Assembly (NCBI GenBank): GCA_017466725.1
Contig: JAFTTP010000003.1
Coordinates: 1 to 50,223, forward strand
Origin: Clostridia bacterium
Lineage (GTDB): Bacteria; Bacillota; Clostridia; Christensenellales; UBA1242
Length of the DNA stretch: 50,223 nt
Direction: 5' to 3'
Numbering within the stretch: the stretch's first letter is position 1; every line of letters begins with the position of its first letter. This document shows, piece after piece, positions 1 through 8,209 of this stretch. Below the pieces are notes generated by a model. It ran no database searches. It was not told the origin of the DNA and saw nothing but the letters and a program-made list of their open reading frames with translations. The position numbers and the translations under genes are program-made.

Positions 1-285
1 AATCCAATTCAGTTCAAAAATTTCAGGAACATCAGATTGACGATAGAAAACTACTTTGTCTGGGTTAAGCCCGCAGGCAAGTAAAGCGCAAGCCATATTG
101 TAAGAGTAGTCTTGCATTTCTTCTTTATTGTTTAGTGTTGTTAGTGCGTGATAGTCAGCAATAAAATAGAAACAGTCATATTCGCCCGTTTCACTTAATT
201 CAACTGCTGGTTTAAGTGCGCCAAAATAGTTTCCAATATGTGCGTAGCCGGTAGGTTTAATTCCTGTTAAAACTCTCTTTTTCAT
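1..285 (-). CDS. trpS: Tryptophanyl-tRNA synthetase, N-terminal part (runs off the window)
   Basis: The 95 visible residues are the start of a class I aminoacyl-tRNA synthetase of the TrpRS type, which charges tRNA-Trp in the cytoplasm. The first residues read MKKRVLTGIKPTG and continue into the HIGH-class signature HIGN (residues 16-19) followed by YFGALKPAV, the standard opening of bacterial TrpRS. The later text with FYFIADYHALTT and NMACALLACGLNP also matches the family. The start has a GGAGG ribosome binding site about 7 bases upstream. The gene has its own promoter just upstream, so it is separate from the acetyltransferase gene behind it. The C-terminal part, including the KMSKS loop, lies outside the window. 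Confidence 0.95.
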   Translation of the reverse strand, partial: MKKRVLTGIKPTGYAHIGNYFGALKPAVELSETGEYDCFYFIADYHALTTLNNKEEMQDYSYNMACALLACGLNPDKVVFYRQSDVPEIFELNWI

Positions 286-305
286 AGTGCCTCCATTTAG
301 TGTAT

Positions 306-334
306 ATTTTAATCAATTAATTAAGTTTTGTCAA
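306..334 (-). promoter_or_regulatory. Sigma-A-type promoter of trpS
   Basis: On the minus strand TTGACA (334-329) and TAAAAT (311-306) are separated by 17 bases, placing the transcription start near 299, just before the trpS ribosome binding site. The promoter lies directly after the terminator of the preceding minus-strand gene. Confidence 0.75.
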
Positions 335-348
335 CAATATCGAGTGAA

Positions 349-373
349 ATAAAAAGGCTGGTGTAAGCCAGCC
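349..373 (-). terminator. Intrinsic terminator of the ABC/GNAT operon
   Basis: On the minus strand GGCTGG (373-368) and CCAGCC (361-356) form a GC-rich stem with a 6-base loop, followed by TTTTTATTTC. It begins 7 bases after the acetyltransferase stop codon. Confidence 0.85.
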
Positions 374-379
374 TCATAT

Positions 380-1120
380 TTAAGTCATTTTAAATTCTTC
401 AATAGCATTTAAATGGTTCAAATATTTTTCAACAAGTGCATTTTCATCCTCGCCAGATTGAATTCTTTTTACCATTTCGACGATTTGTGAATTTATAAAT
501 TGTAAGTTTATAAATTTTATCGCGCCTAAATCTTGTTTTGTTCTTTCCAAGTGAGCTTGCCAAATTTGTTCAATTTCTGCTTTAGACTTTGTTGGTTTGC
601 TTAAATCTAACAGATATTCATAGTCGCCATCTTCGTCATAGCCAACATATTCATAGCCATTTTTTACCATTGCTTTGTAAGAGCCAAAGTTTTCCATATC
701 GGCACCGCCGCGTATTGTCTTTACTCCACAAGCCTTTGCAATGTCACCTATACATGAAAGGATTTCAACGCCATAGCCTTTAAACCAGTGTTTTAGCAAA
801 ACATTAAAACCAAAGTCCCAAGTAGAGTTGTCTGTGCATTTATGGTATTGTCCAAATCTGCAAGTTCCAATAATCTCGCTGGTTTCTTTTGAAAAAGCAA
901 CTCTAAAATACATATAGTCGTAATATTCAGTTAGATTTTTAAATGTAGGCTGGGACAGTTTGCATAACTCTTCAACGCTGCCGTACGGGTCTCTCATTGC
1001 GTTATATCTTGCGTTGAAAGGATTAGCCCAGCTATCACCAACAATTTGCTTTTCTTCCTTTGAAAGCATGCTGAAAGGTTTTAAAAGAAGTCGCTCAGTT
1101 TCAAATATGGTGTTTGTCAT
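380..1120 (-). CDS. GNAT-family N-acetyltransferase with C-terminal extension
   Basis: Residues 5-165 look like a RimJ/RimL-type GNAT domain, which moves an acetyl group from acetyl-CoA to an amine. The N-terminal ETERLLLKPF is typical, FKGYG at about 113-117 corresponds to the acetyl-CoA pyrophosphate-binding turn, and ENFGSYKAMVKNGYEYVG at about 143-160 is the usual C-terminal motif. Residues 170-246 form an extra, mostly helical tail not usual for the family. The gene lies 16 bases downstream of the ABC exporter with its own AGGGAGG site, so the two are very likely co-transcribed and share the upstream attenuator. The substrate cannot be read from sequence; it could be a protein N-terminus, a metabolite or a drug. 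Confidence 0.85.
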   Translation of the reverse strand: MTNTIFETERLLLKPFSMLSKEEKQIVGDSWANPFNARYNAMRDPYGSVEELCKLSQPTFKNLTEYYDYMYFRVAFSKETSEIIGTCRFGQYHKCTDNSTWDFGFNVLLKHWFKGYGVEILSCIGDIAKACGVKTIRGGADMENFGSYKAMVKNGYEYVGYDEDGDYEYLLDLSKPTKSKAEIEQIWQAHLERTKQDLGAIKFINLQFINSQIVEMVKRIQSGEDENALVEKYLNHLNAIEEFKMT

Positions 1121-1136
1121 GCTGCCTCCCTTTGCA

Positions 1137-2966
1137 TTAATTTAAGTTTTCTGCGTAGAACATATTTTTGAATTTTGCATTGTTTTCAAATAGTTCGTCA
1201 AATGTACCTATGTCAATAATCTTTCCGTCATCAAGGAAGAAAATTTGGTCTGCATTGCGGATTGTTGAAAGGCGGTGAGCCACAATTACAATTGTGCCTT
1301 GACCTTTAAGTGCTTCAATACTTTGACGGATGTCTTCTTGTGCGAAGTTGTCAAGTGATGATGTACTTTCGTCAAACATGATTATTGCGCTGTTTCTAAG
1401 AAGTGCTCTTGCAATTGCAAGGCGTTGTTTTTGTCCGCCTGAAAGTTTAATGCCGCTTTCGCCGACCTTTGCGTTTATACCTTCTGGAAGGGTGCTGATA
1501 AAATCAGCTAAAGATGCGCGTTTAATGCAGTCTATTACTTCTTCATCGGTTGCATCTTTCTTTGCAAGTAAAAGGTTTTCTTTAATTGTCATATCAAAGA
1601 TGTAAGGAAATTGATTTACAAGTGAAAGGTTGCTGCGAAGTGTTTTCTTATCAAGGTCGTTGATGTTTACCCCATCAATAAGCACTTCTCCGCCGTCAAC
1701 TTCATACATTTTTGACATTAAGTTTAAAATTGTTGATTTTCCGCTTCCGCTTTTACCAACAAAAGCAACGGTTGTGTTTGGTTTGATTTTAAATGAAAGG
1801 TTGTCAAATATTTTGTTTGTAGATTTAATTTTCCTCTCAGGAGGATTTTTCTTATATTCCTTTCTTTCTTTACGTTTCATTTTAGACAAGTCTGGTTTTT
1901 CTTCATATTCTACAAAGGCAAATTCAACATTTTTAAATTCAATCGCACCTTTCACTTTCTCAAGTGATGTATTTCCAAAGTGTTCAGCAGGAAATTCTTT
2001 TTCATTATAGAGGGCAAACATTCTTTCAACAGACACTTTAATACTTGTAATAGCATCGCCCATATTCCCTATGCTCCATACAACATTATATAATCCATCA
2101 TGGTTTTGATAGATAAGCATAAATGTGCCCGGAATAATTAAGGCTTTTTCTAAAAGAATTACACCTACAATCATCATTGCAAGTCCGGCAAGTTGAAGAA
2201 TTATGTTTCTAAATCGCCAGTAACTAATGTTTGTTATGGCCATTTTATAGTTTGCATCTTTATATTCAATATAATTTTGCTTTGCCACTTCACTAAGTTT
2301 GTCTTCAAGGCCAAGAGATTTTATATCTTTTTCACTTTTTACAATCTCAGTTGAAATTGAGTGAACTTTATCATGCTTTTTGCGTACAACTTTTTGATTT
2401 TTTCGATGTAACTTCATACGCTTTGTTTCAATCAATCCAGTTATAGCAATAGTGCCAAAAATTATAAGTCCGATATACGCATTTAAAAACATGATGTAAA
2501 TGATTAAAGCCATGGCGGTCAAAGTTGATGTGATTGTGTCAACAAGGTTGACAATGTTTCTTACCACGTTGTCAGGCTCTTGCACCATACGCGAAACAAA
2601 TGTACCAGTATTGTTGTCAGTGTATGCGCGAGAACTTAATTTAAACGCTTGGTTTGATATATCATAATTCATGTCAGCCATAATTTTGTTTGACGTTTTT
2701 TGATAAATTATTGATGATGTATGCCAGCAAGCTGCACGTACTACGTATATTCCTGCGCAAATTGCAAATAGAATTATTGCCATTTTATAGTCAGGAATAG
2801 GCTGTGAGTCGGAAATTGTGCAAAATGCAACACCATCTGCAAGCAAAATGCTTCCGATAACTACGCCTACCGAGCCAATAATATCCAACATTAAGTACAT
2901 AAATATTGCAAGTTTGTGTGGCTTAAAGTATTTCCAAATACTTATTTTTTTATTTTTTTCTTTCAT
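1137..2966 (-). CDS. ABC exporter half-transporter (fused membrane and ATPase domains)
   Basis: This is a type IV (exporter-fold) ABC half-transporter. Hydrophobic segments lie at about 20-45, 62-82, 145-180 and 255-290, followed by an ATPase domain with Walker A GKSGSGKST (404-412), an NQ Q-loop (451-452), the signature LSGGQ (508-512), Walker B ending FDE (533) and the switch histidine (564), so the ATPase site looks intact. It would act as a homodimer or with a partner encoded elsewhere. An odd feature is a lysine/arginine-rich insertion at about 357-384 near the start of the ATPase domain, where most homologues have only a short loop. The gene heads an operon with a GNAT gene and lies behind a leader peptide and terminator, which suggests drug-inducible multidrug export. 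Lipid or peptide export is an alternative. Confidence 0.92.
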   Translation of the reverse strand: MKEKNKKISIWKYFKPHKLAIFMYLMLDIIGSVGVVIGSILLADGVAFCTISDSQPIPDYKMAIILFAICAGIYVVRAACWHTSSIIYQKTSNKIMADMNYDISNQAFKLSSRAYTDNNTGTFVSRMVQEPDNVVRNIVNLVDTITSTLTAMALIIYIMFLNAYIGLIIFGTIAITGLIETKRMKLHRKNQKVVRKKHDKVHSISTEIVKSEKDIKSLGLEDKLSEVAKQNYIEYKDANYKMAITNISYWRFRNIILQLAGLAMMIVGVILLEKALIIPGTFMLIYQNHDGLYNVVWSIGNMGDAITSIKVSVERMFALYNEKEFPAEHFGNTSLEKVKGAIEFKNVEFAFVEYEEKPDLSKMKRKERKEYKKNPPERKIKSTNKIFDNLSFKIKPNTTVAFVGKSGSGKSTILNLMSKMYEVDGGEVLIDGVNINDLDKKTLRSNLSLVNQFPYIFDMTIKENLLLAKKDATDEEVIDCIKRASLADFISTLPEGINAKVGESGIKLSGGQKQRLAIARALLRNSAIIMFDESTSSLDNFAQEDIRQSIEALKGQGTIVIVAHRLSTIRNADQIFFLDDGKIIDIGTFDELFENNAKFKNMFYAENLN

Positions 2967-3030
2967 ACATTTCTCCTTTTGTTTTTAATTTTTGTGTTTA
3001 GCAAATCTAAACTAAACATTTTCTTTAAAG

Positions 3031-3069
3031 GACAAACAAAAAACTTCCATAAAATCATACGGAAGTTTT
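3031..3069 (-). terminator. Attenuator terminator in the ABC operon leader
   Basis: On the minus strand AAAACTTCC (3069-3061) pairs with GGAAGTTTT (3048-3040) around a 12-base loop and is followed by TTGTTTGT. It lies between a short leader ORF and the ABC gene, about 65 bases before its start codon, so it would stop most transcripts before the exporter. The loop is complementary to a stretch inside the leader ORF (see the leader ORF entry). Confidence 0.8.
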
Positions 3070-3083
3070 CGTGAAAGTATAAG

Positions 3084-3161
3084 TTAAAAAATGTTCCTCG
3101 CAAAAGAAAAACCTACTATATGATTTATGCAGATGTTTAGTTGTTTGTTATTTAAAATCAT
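3084..3161 (-). CDS. Putative 25-residue leader peptide controlling the ABC/GNAT operon
   Basis: A short ORF beginning MILNNKQLN and ending FARNIF has an excellent GGAGG site 8 bases before its ATG and lies between a near-consensus promoter and an intrinsic terminator. Codons 11-15 contain CATAAATCATA (3129-3119), which can pair with TATGATTTTATG (3059-3048) in the terminator loop, with one bulged base, and would compete with terminator folding. This is the layout of translation-dependent attenuators, such as BmrB ahead of the BmrCD exporter in Bacillus subtilis. I infer that a ribosome slowed by an antibiotic early in the ORF leaves the antiterminator free and switches the exporter on. The peptide itself is probably not functional after synthesis. 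Confidence 0.65.
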   Translation of the reverse strand: MILNNKQLNICINHIVGFSFARNIF

Positions 3162-3209
3162 TGTTCTGTCCTCCTTTTGTTATATTTTTGATTTGTTTTC
3201 GACAAGATA

Positions 3210-3238
3210 AATATAAAACTTTATTTTTCTTTTGTCAA
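3210..3238 (-). promoter_or_regulatory. Sigma-A-type promoter of the ABC/GNAT operon
   Basis: On the minus strand TTGACA (3238-3233), a 17-base spacer and TATATT (3215-3210) give a near-consensus promoter with a start near 3203. The resulting leader before the ABC gene is about 240 bases, long enough to hold the leader ORF and terminator. Confidence 0.8.
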
Positions 3239-3247
3239 TGGTTTTTT

Positions 3248-3280
3248 AAAAAAAGTATCACCCATTTGTGATATTTTTTG
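3248..3280 (-). terminator. Terminator of the ychF-to-methyltransferase gene run
   Basis: On the minus strand TATCAC (3273-3268) and GTGATA (3261-3256) form a short stem with a 6-base loop, flanked by an A-run before and a run of seven T after it. It follows the methyltransferase stop codon directly. Confidence 0.65.
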
Positions 3281-3288
3281 TATTTTAA

Positions 3289-4449
3289 CTATTTTTCTAT
3301 TTGTGAAAGTCGATTTTTAAGTAATTTATATAAAGTTGGCTGTAAGTTAAACTCGGTTTTTAGGTGTTCAACCTCTTGCAATCGCTCTTTTTTCACAGAA
3401 ACAGCAATATTTGCTTTGCTTGCGCGTATAAGTAGATTCTTAGGTGAGTGAGCAAGGTCAACAAATTCCATTAAATCAACCTTATATCCAACGGACGCTA
3501 GCAGATTGCAACGCATAATGTCGGTATAAAGCGCTGCAATGCGCTCTTTTACAATTCCATATCGTGTAATTATAGAAAAATTGTCAGTTTTAATTTGATT
3601 ATTAAGTTCATGTTGACAACATGGCACGCTGAAAATCATTTTCGCTCCCCAGTTTACAGCATTTGCAAGAGCAAAATCAGTTGCAGTATCACAAGCGTGA
3701 AGAGTGACTACCATGTCAGGCGTAAAAGGTGGATTATAGCCATTAATATTACCAACTTCAAATTTCAATCCGTCATAACCATACTTTTGTGCTGTTTGAT
3801 TGCAATGCTTGATTACATCTTCTTTTAAATCAAGCCCAATTATGTGTGGATTTATATTTTTAATGAATTTAAAGTAATAATATATAATAAATGTTAAATA
3901 AGACTTTCCACATCCAAAATCAATGATATTGATTTCGCTTAGGTTTTTGTCTTTAATATTGTCGTCAATAATTTCAAGAAAACGGTTTATTTGCTTGAAT
4001 TTGTTTTGCATGGATGCAACAATTTTGCCTTCCTTTGTAAAAACACCAATGTCAACAAGTGGAGGGATATCATCAAATTCATTCAAGATGTAATTTTTCT
4101 TTCGGTTGTTGCTTGCTTGTTGTGATAAGCTTGATTTATTTTTAAGTTTATTGAAAAACAGTTTATTTTTCTTGGAAAGTTTTAAGCAATATTCGGTGCT
4201 TTCGCTAAAAAAGTTGAATTGTTTAAAGTCGCACTGAGCGTTATACAAAAATTCTTTCAATTCATCTTCATTTAAGTTTTCGTTAAACACCTGTGTTTGT
4301 GTATATTTAGAAACAAAAAAAACATTTTCAGTCTGTTTAACATCAATTTTTTTGTATTTACAGTCTTTATTAGATAAATTGCTGATAACAATTTTTTTAA
4401 TGTTATCAGCAAAAATCTCATTTAAATATGTTTTAAAATCTTTTTCCAT
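3289..4449 (-). CDS. Class I SAM-dependent methyltransferase (Methyltransf_32 type)
   Basis: The Rossmann-fold SAM-binding glycine loop is DFGCGKSY at about 177-184, preceded by a conserved stretch (VDIGVFTKEGKIVASMQNKF, about 132-151) that I recognise from the Methyltransf_32 group of uncharacterised bacterial methyltransferases. LHACDTATD (about 247-255) and PCCQHEL (about 281) are further family hallmarks. The N-terminal 120 residues are lysine- and asparagine-rich and poorly conserved in type. The gene starts 8 bases after the metG stop with an AGGA site and is the last gene of the run starting at ychF. Its substrate, RNA or otherwise, is unknown; its company of RNA-related genes makes an RNA target plausible. 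Confidence 0.85.
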   Translation of the reverse strand: MEKDFKTYLNEIFADNIKKIVISNLSNKDCKYKKIDVKQTENVFFVSKYTQTQVFNENLNEDELKEFLYNAQCDFKQFNFFSESTEYCLKLSKKNKLFFNKLKNKSSLSQQASNNRKKNYILNEFDDIPPLVDIGVFTKEGKIVASMQNKFKQINRFLEIIDDNIKDKNLSEINIIDFGCGKSYLTFIIYYYFKFIKNINPHIIGLDLKEDVIKHCNQTAQKYGYDGLKFEVGNINGYNPPFTPDMVVTLHACDTATDFALANAVNWGAKMIFSVPCCQHELNNQIKTDNFSIITRYGIVKERIAALYTDIMRCNLLASVGYKVDLMEFVDLAHSPKNLLIRASKANIAVSVKKERLQEVEHLKTEFNLQPTLYKLLKNRLSQIEK

Positions 4450-4457
4450 ATTTGTTC

Positions 4458-6470
4458 CTAATTGTTTTCTTCAGCTTTTCTTGCCATTTCATCAAGTTGA
4501 TATTGATGGCGCTTAAAGAAATCTTCCCGTTCTTTTAAGAATATAAGTTTTTTGCCTCGTTTAGCGTCAAGCACGTCATAAACAGAGCCAAAAATATATT
4601 CCCAATTAAAGCATTTTTCCTTATCAAGACCAATATAGTCAGCAACGTTTTCTGTTCCGTTTGGCGCGATAGGGTGAAGTAGGGTGTTCGCGACAAAAAT
4701 CATTTGAAGGGTATTAGCAGTTAGTTTTGCCATTTTTTCTTCGGTATCAGCTGTTGCAACTTCTTTTACCCAATATTTGTTGATATTTCTAATAAATACA
4801 TCAAGTGCGTTGTATACTTGGTGGAACTTCTTGTCGTGCATAAATCTTTCAACGTCAAGAATAGTTTTGCTACAATCTGTCATAACTTTTTCATCAATTT
4901 CAGTCGTAGGAAGAACACCGTCAAATGACTTTTGAGTAGAGTAAAATAGTGTGCGTAATATACGATTGTAAACATTTGTAAGAAGGTTGCCCTCTTTTAC
5001 CATTTCATCTTGTTCATCTTCTTTTGCGTTTGGATTAAAGTATTTTGGGTTAAGTGAAACATTATTATTTGTAAGGTTCATTGCGAGGAAGTGCATTCTA
5101 AACTGTTCGGCAGTGTAATATTTCAAAAATTCTTCTGCCATAGGTGGTTTAATGGTTCCAGATGAACTTGCTTTACTGTTCATGTATAAGATTGATTTAA
5201 TAGGGTTGATTTTAGTCACTTGAAGTTGCCCCTCGTCAGCCTTTAATTTTGCATGTTGTCCTTGTGTAGCAAGAAACAGCGCTTGCTGAGCTGGACCATA
5301 GAAATAAAGATTATCTTCTCCAAGGAATTGATATACTTGAGCATCTTGACTACACCAATATTTTTTCCATTCATTTTCATCTTTACCAATTTTTTCAAGG
5401 TACGTTTTTGTAAAGGATATAGGTGCCCAAAGACTTTCTGGCCAAACGTAGAAAGTTTGTCCGCTTATTCCCAATACATCTGGGCATGGTACACCCCAAG
5501 CAAGGTCGCCGGTAAGTCTAAATGGTGTAAGTGTTTTGCCAGTGCGATATCTTATTCCGTTGTTTGCAAAAATTTGACATGCTTGTTCTCTGTCTGTAAG
5601 TTTATCAAAAACAATTGTCAAACTTGGTGATTTTTCATTTCTTGTAGATTCTGTAAACTCAGGAAGTTGGCACTTAATTTCATCAAACTTATCAAAGAAT
5701 TCGCGTTTAATATAAACTTCGGGTTTTTTGAAGAATTCACGAATTTCTTTCACCATAAACGCAGGTGTGTCTCCTTTGCGGTCGATTGAGTCTATCCATT
5801 CTGTCAAAATGTCGGTGCAATTTTCAAGATTAAAATAAAGATTTTTTACTTGAACAAGCTTTGGAGTTTCACCGCTTAACTGACTTATAGGATTGATTAG
5901 GTCTTGAGGCAAATAAGAGTGGCAAAGGTCGCATTCATCCGCATAGCCTTTTTCACTTTGACACCCTTCAATAGGGCATTTACCAATTACTTGACGACCA
6001 TTTAAAAGACAATGATGTTTTTCATCATAGAATTGCCAAGAAGAATGAGTAGAAAGCATGTTTGCTTTTAAAAGTTTTTCTATAAACCATTTGCTTGTTT
6101 CTTCATGAATTTCTTTCGCTCTGCCAAGAGCAGACGCACCAAAGAAATTAAAATCAATGTCAAATTTTTTGATTATTTCTTTTTGCCCAATATGATTTCT
6201 TTCTACATAACTGGTTAAACTTTTTTCTTCGCTTCCACTTTCTTTTAGTTTTCTAAAAGATTCTGTTGCTGGTGCACCATAACAATCGGTACCAGAGACG
6301 AAAATTACATTTTCCTTGCCTATTCGGTCGCGAAGGAATCTAGAAAAAATATCTGCACGCAGTATCATCCCAATATGTCCATGGTGAAGAAGTTTGTTCC
6401 CGTATGGCATGCCAGATGTGACGACTGCGCGTTTAGGAAATTCAGGTCTTGGTCTTACAAATTCACTCAT
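4458..6470 (-). CDS. metG: Methionyl-tRNA synthetase-like class I enzyme with atypical KMSKS
   Basis: The protein has the MetRS core: a HIGH-like GHIG (31-34), followed by FVSGTDCYGAP, and an inserted zinc knuckle with cysteines 165, 170, 180 and 183. The anticodon-binding helical domain fills about residues 500-640, and no C-terminal tRNA-binding (EMAP-like) domain follows. In place of the usual KMSKS loop there is MNSKASSSG at about 430-438, keeping one lysine but not the consensus. That marks it as a divergent MetRS subgroup or a second MetRS copy, which the window cannot decide. The start overlaps the end of the sigma factor gene by 4 bases (ATGA), indicating translational coupling. Confidence 0.82.
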   Translation of the reverse strand: MSEFVRPRPEFPKRAVVTSGMPYGNKLLHHGHIGMILRADIFSRFLRDRIGKENVIFVSGTDCYGAPATESFRKLKESGSEEKSLTSYVERNHIGQKEIIKKFDIDFNFFGASALGRAKEIHEETSKWFIEKLLKANMLSTHSSWQFYDEKHHCLLNGRQVIGKCPIEGCQSEKGYADECDLCHSYLPQDLINPISQLSGETPKLVQVKNLYFNLENCTDILTEWIDSIDRKGDTPAFMVKEIREFFKKPEVYIKREFFDKFDEIKCQLPEFTESTRNEKSPSLTIVFDKLTDREQACQIFANNGIRYRTGKTLTPFRLTGDLAWGVPCPDVLGISGQTFYVWPESLWAPISFTKTYLEKIGKDENEWKKYWCSQDAQVYQFLGEDNLYFYGPAQQALFLATQGQHAKLKADEGQLQVTKINPIKSILYMNSKASSSGTIKPPMAEEFLKYYTAEQFRMHFLAMNLTNNNVSLNPKYFNPNAKEDEQDEMVKEGNLLTNVYNRILRTLFYSTQKSFDGVLPTTEIDEKVMTDCSKTILDVERFMHDKKFHQVYNALDVFIRNINKYWVKEVATADTEEKMAKLTANTLQMIFVANTLLHPIAPNGTENVADYIGLDKEKCFNWEYIFGSVYDVLDAKRGKKLIFLKEREDFFKRHQYQLDEMARKAEENN

Positions 6471-7066
6471 AAATTCTCCTTTTTAAGAAAGGCCAGCTTG
6501 TGTTTAATTCGGCTCAGCCCATTGTCAATACTTTTTTTGCTGATGTCAGCAATGTTTGATATTTCGTTGTAACTATACCCCTTAAGATAAAGTGAAAGTA
6601 TCTTAATTTCAAGAGGGGATAGGGTTTTTAAAATTGATTGTTTTATTTCTGTAAAATGTTCTTTTTCTAAAACTGTGTCATCGGGCAGTGGGATAGATGA
6701 GGGTAAAACTATTTCTAAGGTTTCTTCAGCATCCTCCTCATGTGACACCTTTTCTGCAATTGGAAGGGCGGTTGAAAGCATCTTATTTTTTTCAGAGCTT
6801 GCCATTTTCACTGCAGTTTGAATTTGGTGCTTAATGCAGGTGGATGCAAACGTTTTAAAAGAGGCTTGTTTGTCGGGGGCATAATGCTTGATTGCTTTAT
6901 ATAGCCCAATCATGCCTTCTTGTACAATATCTTCCATTTCGCCACCCAACAGGAAGTAACTACGTGAAATTTTGTTGACAAGCGATTTATATTTGTCTAG
7001 AAGTTCGTTTAAAGCATCATCGTCGCCGACTTGTGCTTTGTTTAATAATTCTTCATCTGAATACAT
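6467..7066 (-). CDS. sigH: RNA polymerase sigma factor, SigH-like
   Basis: This 199-residue sigma-70 family protein has region 2 at about 25-90 (RSYFLLGGEMEDIVQEGMIG and ASFKTFASTCIKHQI) and a region 4 helix-turn-helix at about 152-193 (SPLEIKILSLYLKGYSYNEI). The pattern SYFL-G---EDIVQEGMIGLYKAI is very close to Bacillus SigH, the transition-state and sporulation or competence sigma factor. Its place beside rlmB and mrnC is also that of sigH in Bacillus, although yacP is missing here. It has an AGGTGA site and lies 8 bases after rlmB. Whether it controls sporulation in this organism cannot be told from the window. Confidence 0.85.
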   Translation of the reverse strand: MYSDEELLNKAQVGDDDALNELLDKYKSLVNKISRSYFLLGGEMEDIVQEGMIGLYKAIKHYAPDKQASFKTFASTCIKHQIQTAVKMASSEKNKMLSTALPIAEKVSHEEDAEETLEIVLPSSIPLPDDTVLEKEHFTEIKQSILKTLSPLEIKILSLYLKGYSYNEISNIADISKKSIDNGLSRIKHKLAFLKKENL

Positions 7067-7074
7067 AATTTCAC

Positions 7075-7800
7075 CTACTTAGTTGCGCGTTGTCTTACAA
7101 CTTCAAATACGCAAATTCCGCATGCGACCGATGCATTGAGAGAGTTTACTTTTCCCATTAAAGGCAGTGATACAACTCCGTCGCATGATGCAATTACAGT
7201 TTTCTTCACACCAAACCCTTCAGAGCCAATTACAAGCGCAACTGGAATTGAAAGGTTTCTATTGTAAATTTGCTCGCCGCCGGCTTCGGCCGCAAACACC
7301 CAAACATCATTTTCTTTTAGCATTGAAATTGCATCTTTAAGGTTTGTTACTTTTGCAATTTTTACATTTGTAATTGCGCCAGTACTTGTGCGTATTACCG
7401 TTTCATTTACCTGACATGCACGATTTTTTGCAATTATAATTCCATCTACGCCCGCGCATTCGCAAGAACGGATGATTGCACCAAAATTATGTGGGTCTTC
7501 AATACCGTCAAGCAGTACAATAAAAGGATTAGTTCCTTTATCTTTGCTTACATTTAAAATGTCCTCAATTGTGCAGTATTCAAACTCAACTGTTTCAGCA
7601 ATATACCCTTGATGATGGCCTGTTTTACTGTGCTTATCAAGTGCAATTTTAGGCAAAAATTCAACCTTTACCTTGTTTTTGGCTGCAAGTGCAATAATTT
7701 CATCTTTGCGCGATTGATAGTTTTTGTCAACCATAACCTTGTTGATTGTACTGCCGCCTTCAAGCGCCTGCCTAATGGCATTTTTTCCTTCAATAAACAT
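7075..7800 (-). CDS. rlmB: 23S rRNA 2'-O-methyltransferase RlmB (SpoU/TrmH family)
   Basis: RlmB methylates the ribose of G2251 (E. coli numbering) in 23S rRNA. An N-terminal substrate-binding domain begins FIEGKNAIRQAL, and the knotted SpoU domain carries the three motifs LLDGIEDPHNFGAIIRSCE, ALVIGSEGFGV and SLPLMGKVNSLNASVA that build the SAM pocket. I chose the ATG at 7800 because it has an AAAGGA site at good distance; a longer reading would use a TTG at 7818 inside mrnC without a clear site. The gene follows mrnC by one base and precedes sigH, the conserved Bacillus order minus yacP. Confidence 0.93.
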   Translation of the reverse strand: MFIEGKNAIRQALEGGSTINKVMVDKNYQSRKDEIIALAAKNKVKVEFLPKIALDKHSKTGHHQGYIAETVEFEYCTIEDILNVSKDKGTNPFIVLLDGIEDPHNFGAIIRSCECAGVDGIIIAKNRACQVNETVIRTSTGAITNVKIAKVTNLKDAISMLKENDVWVFAAEAGGEQIYNRNLSIPVALVIGSEGFGVKKTVIASCDGVVSLPLMGKVNSLNASVACGICVFEVVRQRATK

Positions 7801-7801
7801 T

Positions 7802-8203
7802 TTATTTTCCTTTTTCAATCAGTTTAACAGATAAATTTAAAATTTCTTTCAGTCTCTCTGTGTTTCCAGACAGATGTAAAAATCCAATTAACACTTCAAA
7901 TGCAGTGGCATGGCAGTATTCTGCGCTGCTTGCATTTTTTGCGTTGTGTTTTGGCTTGGCATTTCTGCCTCGCCTTACAATTTCTTTTTCTTCTTCAGTT
8001 AATTGCTCTTGCAATAATTCAAGCACTTTTGCTTGTGATGACGCTTTGCAATAGTATGATGCTAAAGTGTGATAGTTTTCAATTTTGCGGTTTGGCATAT
8101 TAAGCACAAATTCGCGCACGAAAAGGGTATGCACACTGTCGCCAATAAAGGCAAGGGGAAGAAGGTTGGTGTTTAAAATAGATTTAAAAGTTTGCTCTTC
8201 CAT
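7802..8203 (-). CDS. mrnC: Mini-ribonuclease III
   Basis: Mini-RNase III is a stand-alone RNase III catalytic domain that trims the ends of 23S rRNA precursors. At 133 residues this matches the usual length. Family hallmarks are LAFIGDSVHTLFVREF (17-32, with the catalytic acidic residue in GD), the basic RRGRNAKPKHN stretch (about 77-87) and the final YCHATAFEVLIGFLHLSG with the second acidic site. The start codon lies 6 bases after the ychF stop and has only a weak ribosome binding site, so translation probably depends on ychF. The neighbouring rlmB completes the conserved pair. Confidence 0.93.
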   Translation of the reverse strand: MEEQTFKSILNTNLLPLAFIGDSVHTLFVREFVLNMPNRKIENYHTLASYYCKASSQAKVLELLQEQLTEEEKEIVRRGRNAKPKHNAKNASSAEYCHATAFEVLIGFLHLSGNTERLKEILNLSVKLIEKGK

Positions 8204-8209
8204 AAGCGC

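Noticed and set aside
7801..7818. TTG start for rlmB at 7818
   Set aside because: It overlaps mrnC and lacks a ribosome binding site; the ATG at 7800 has a good one.
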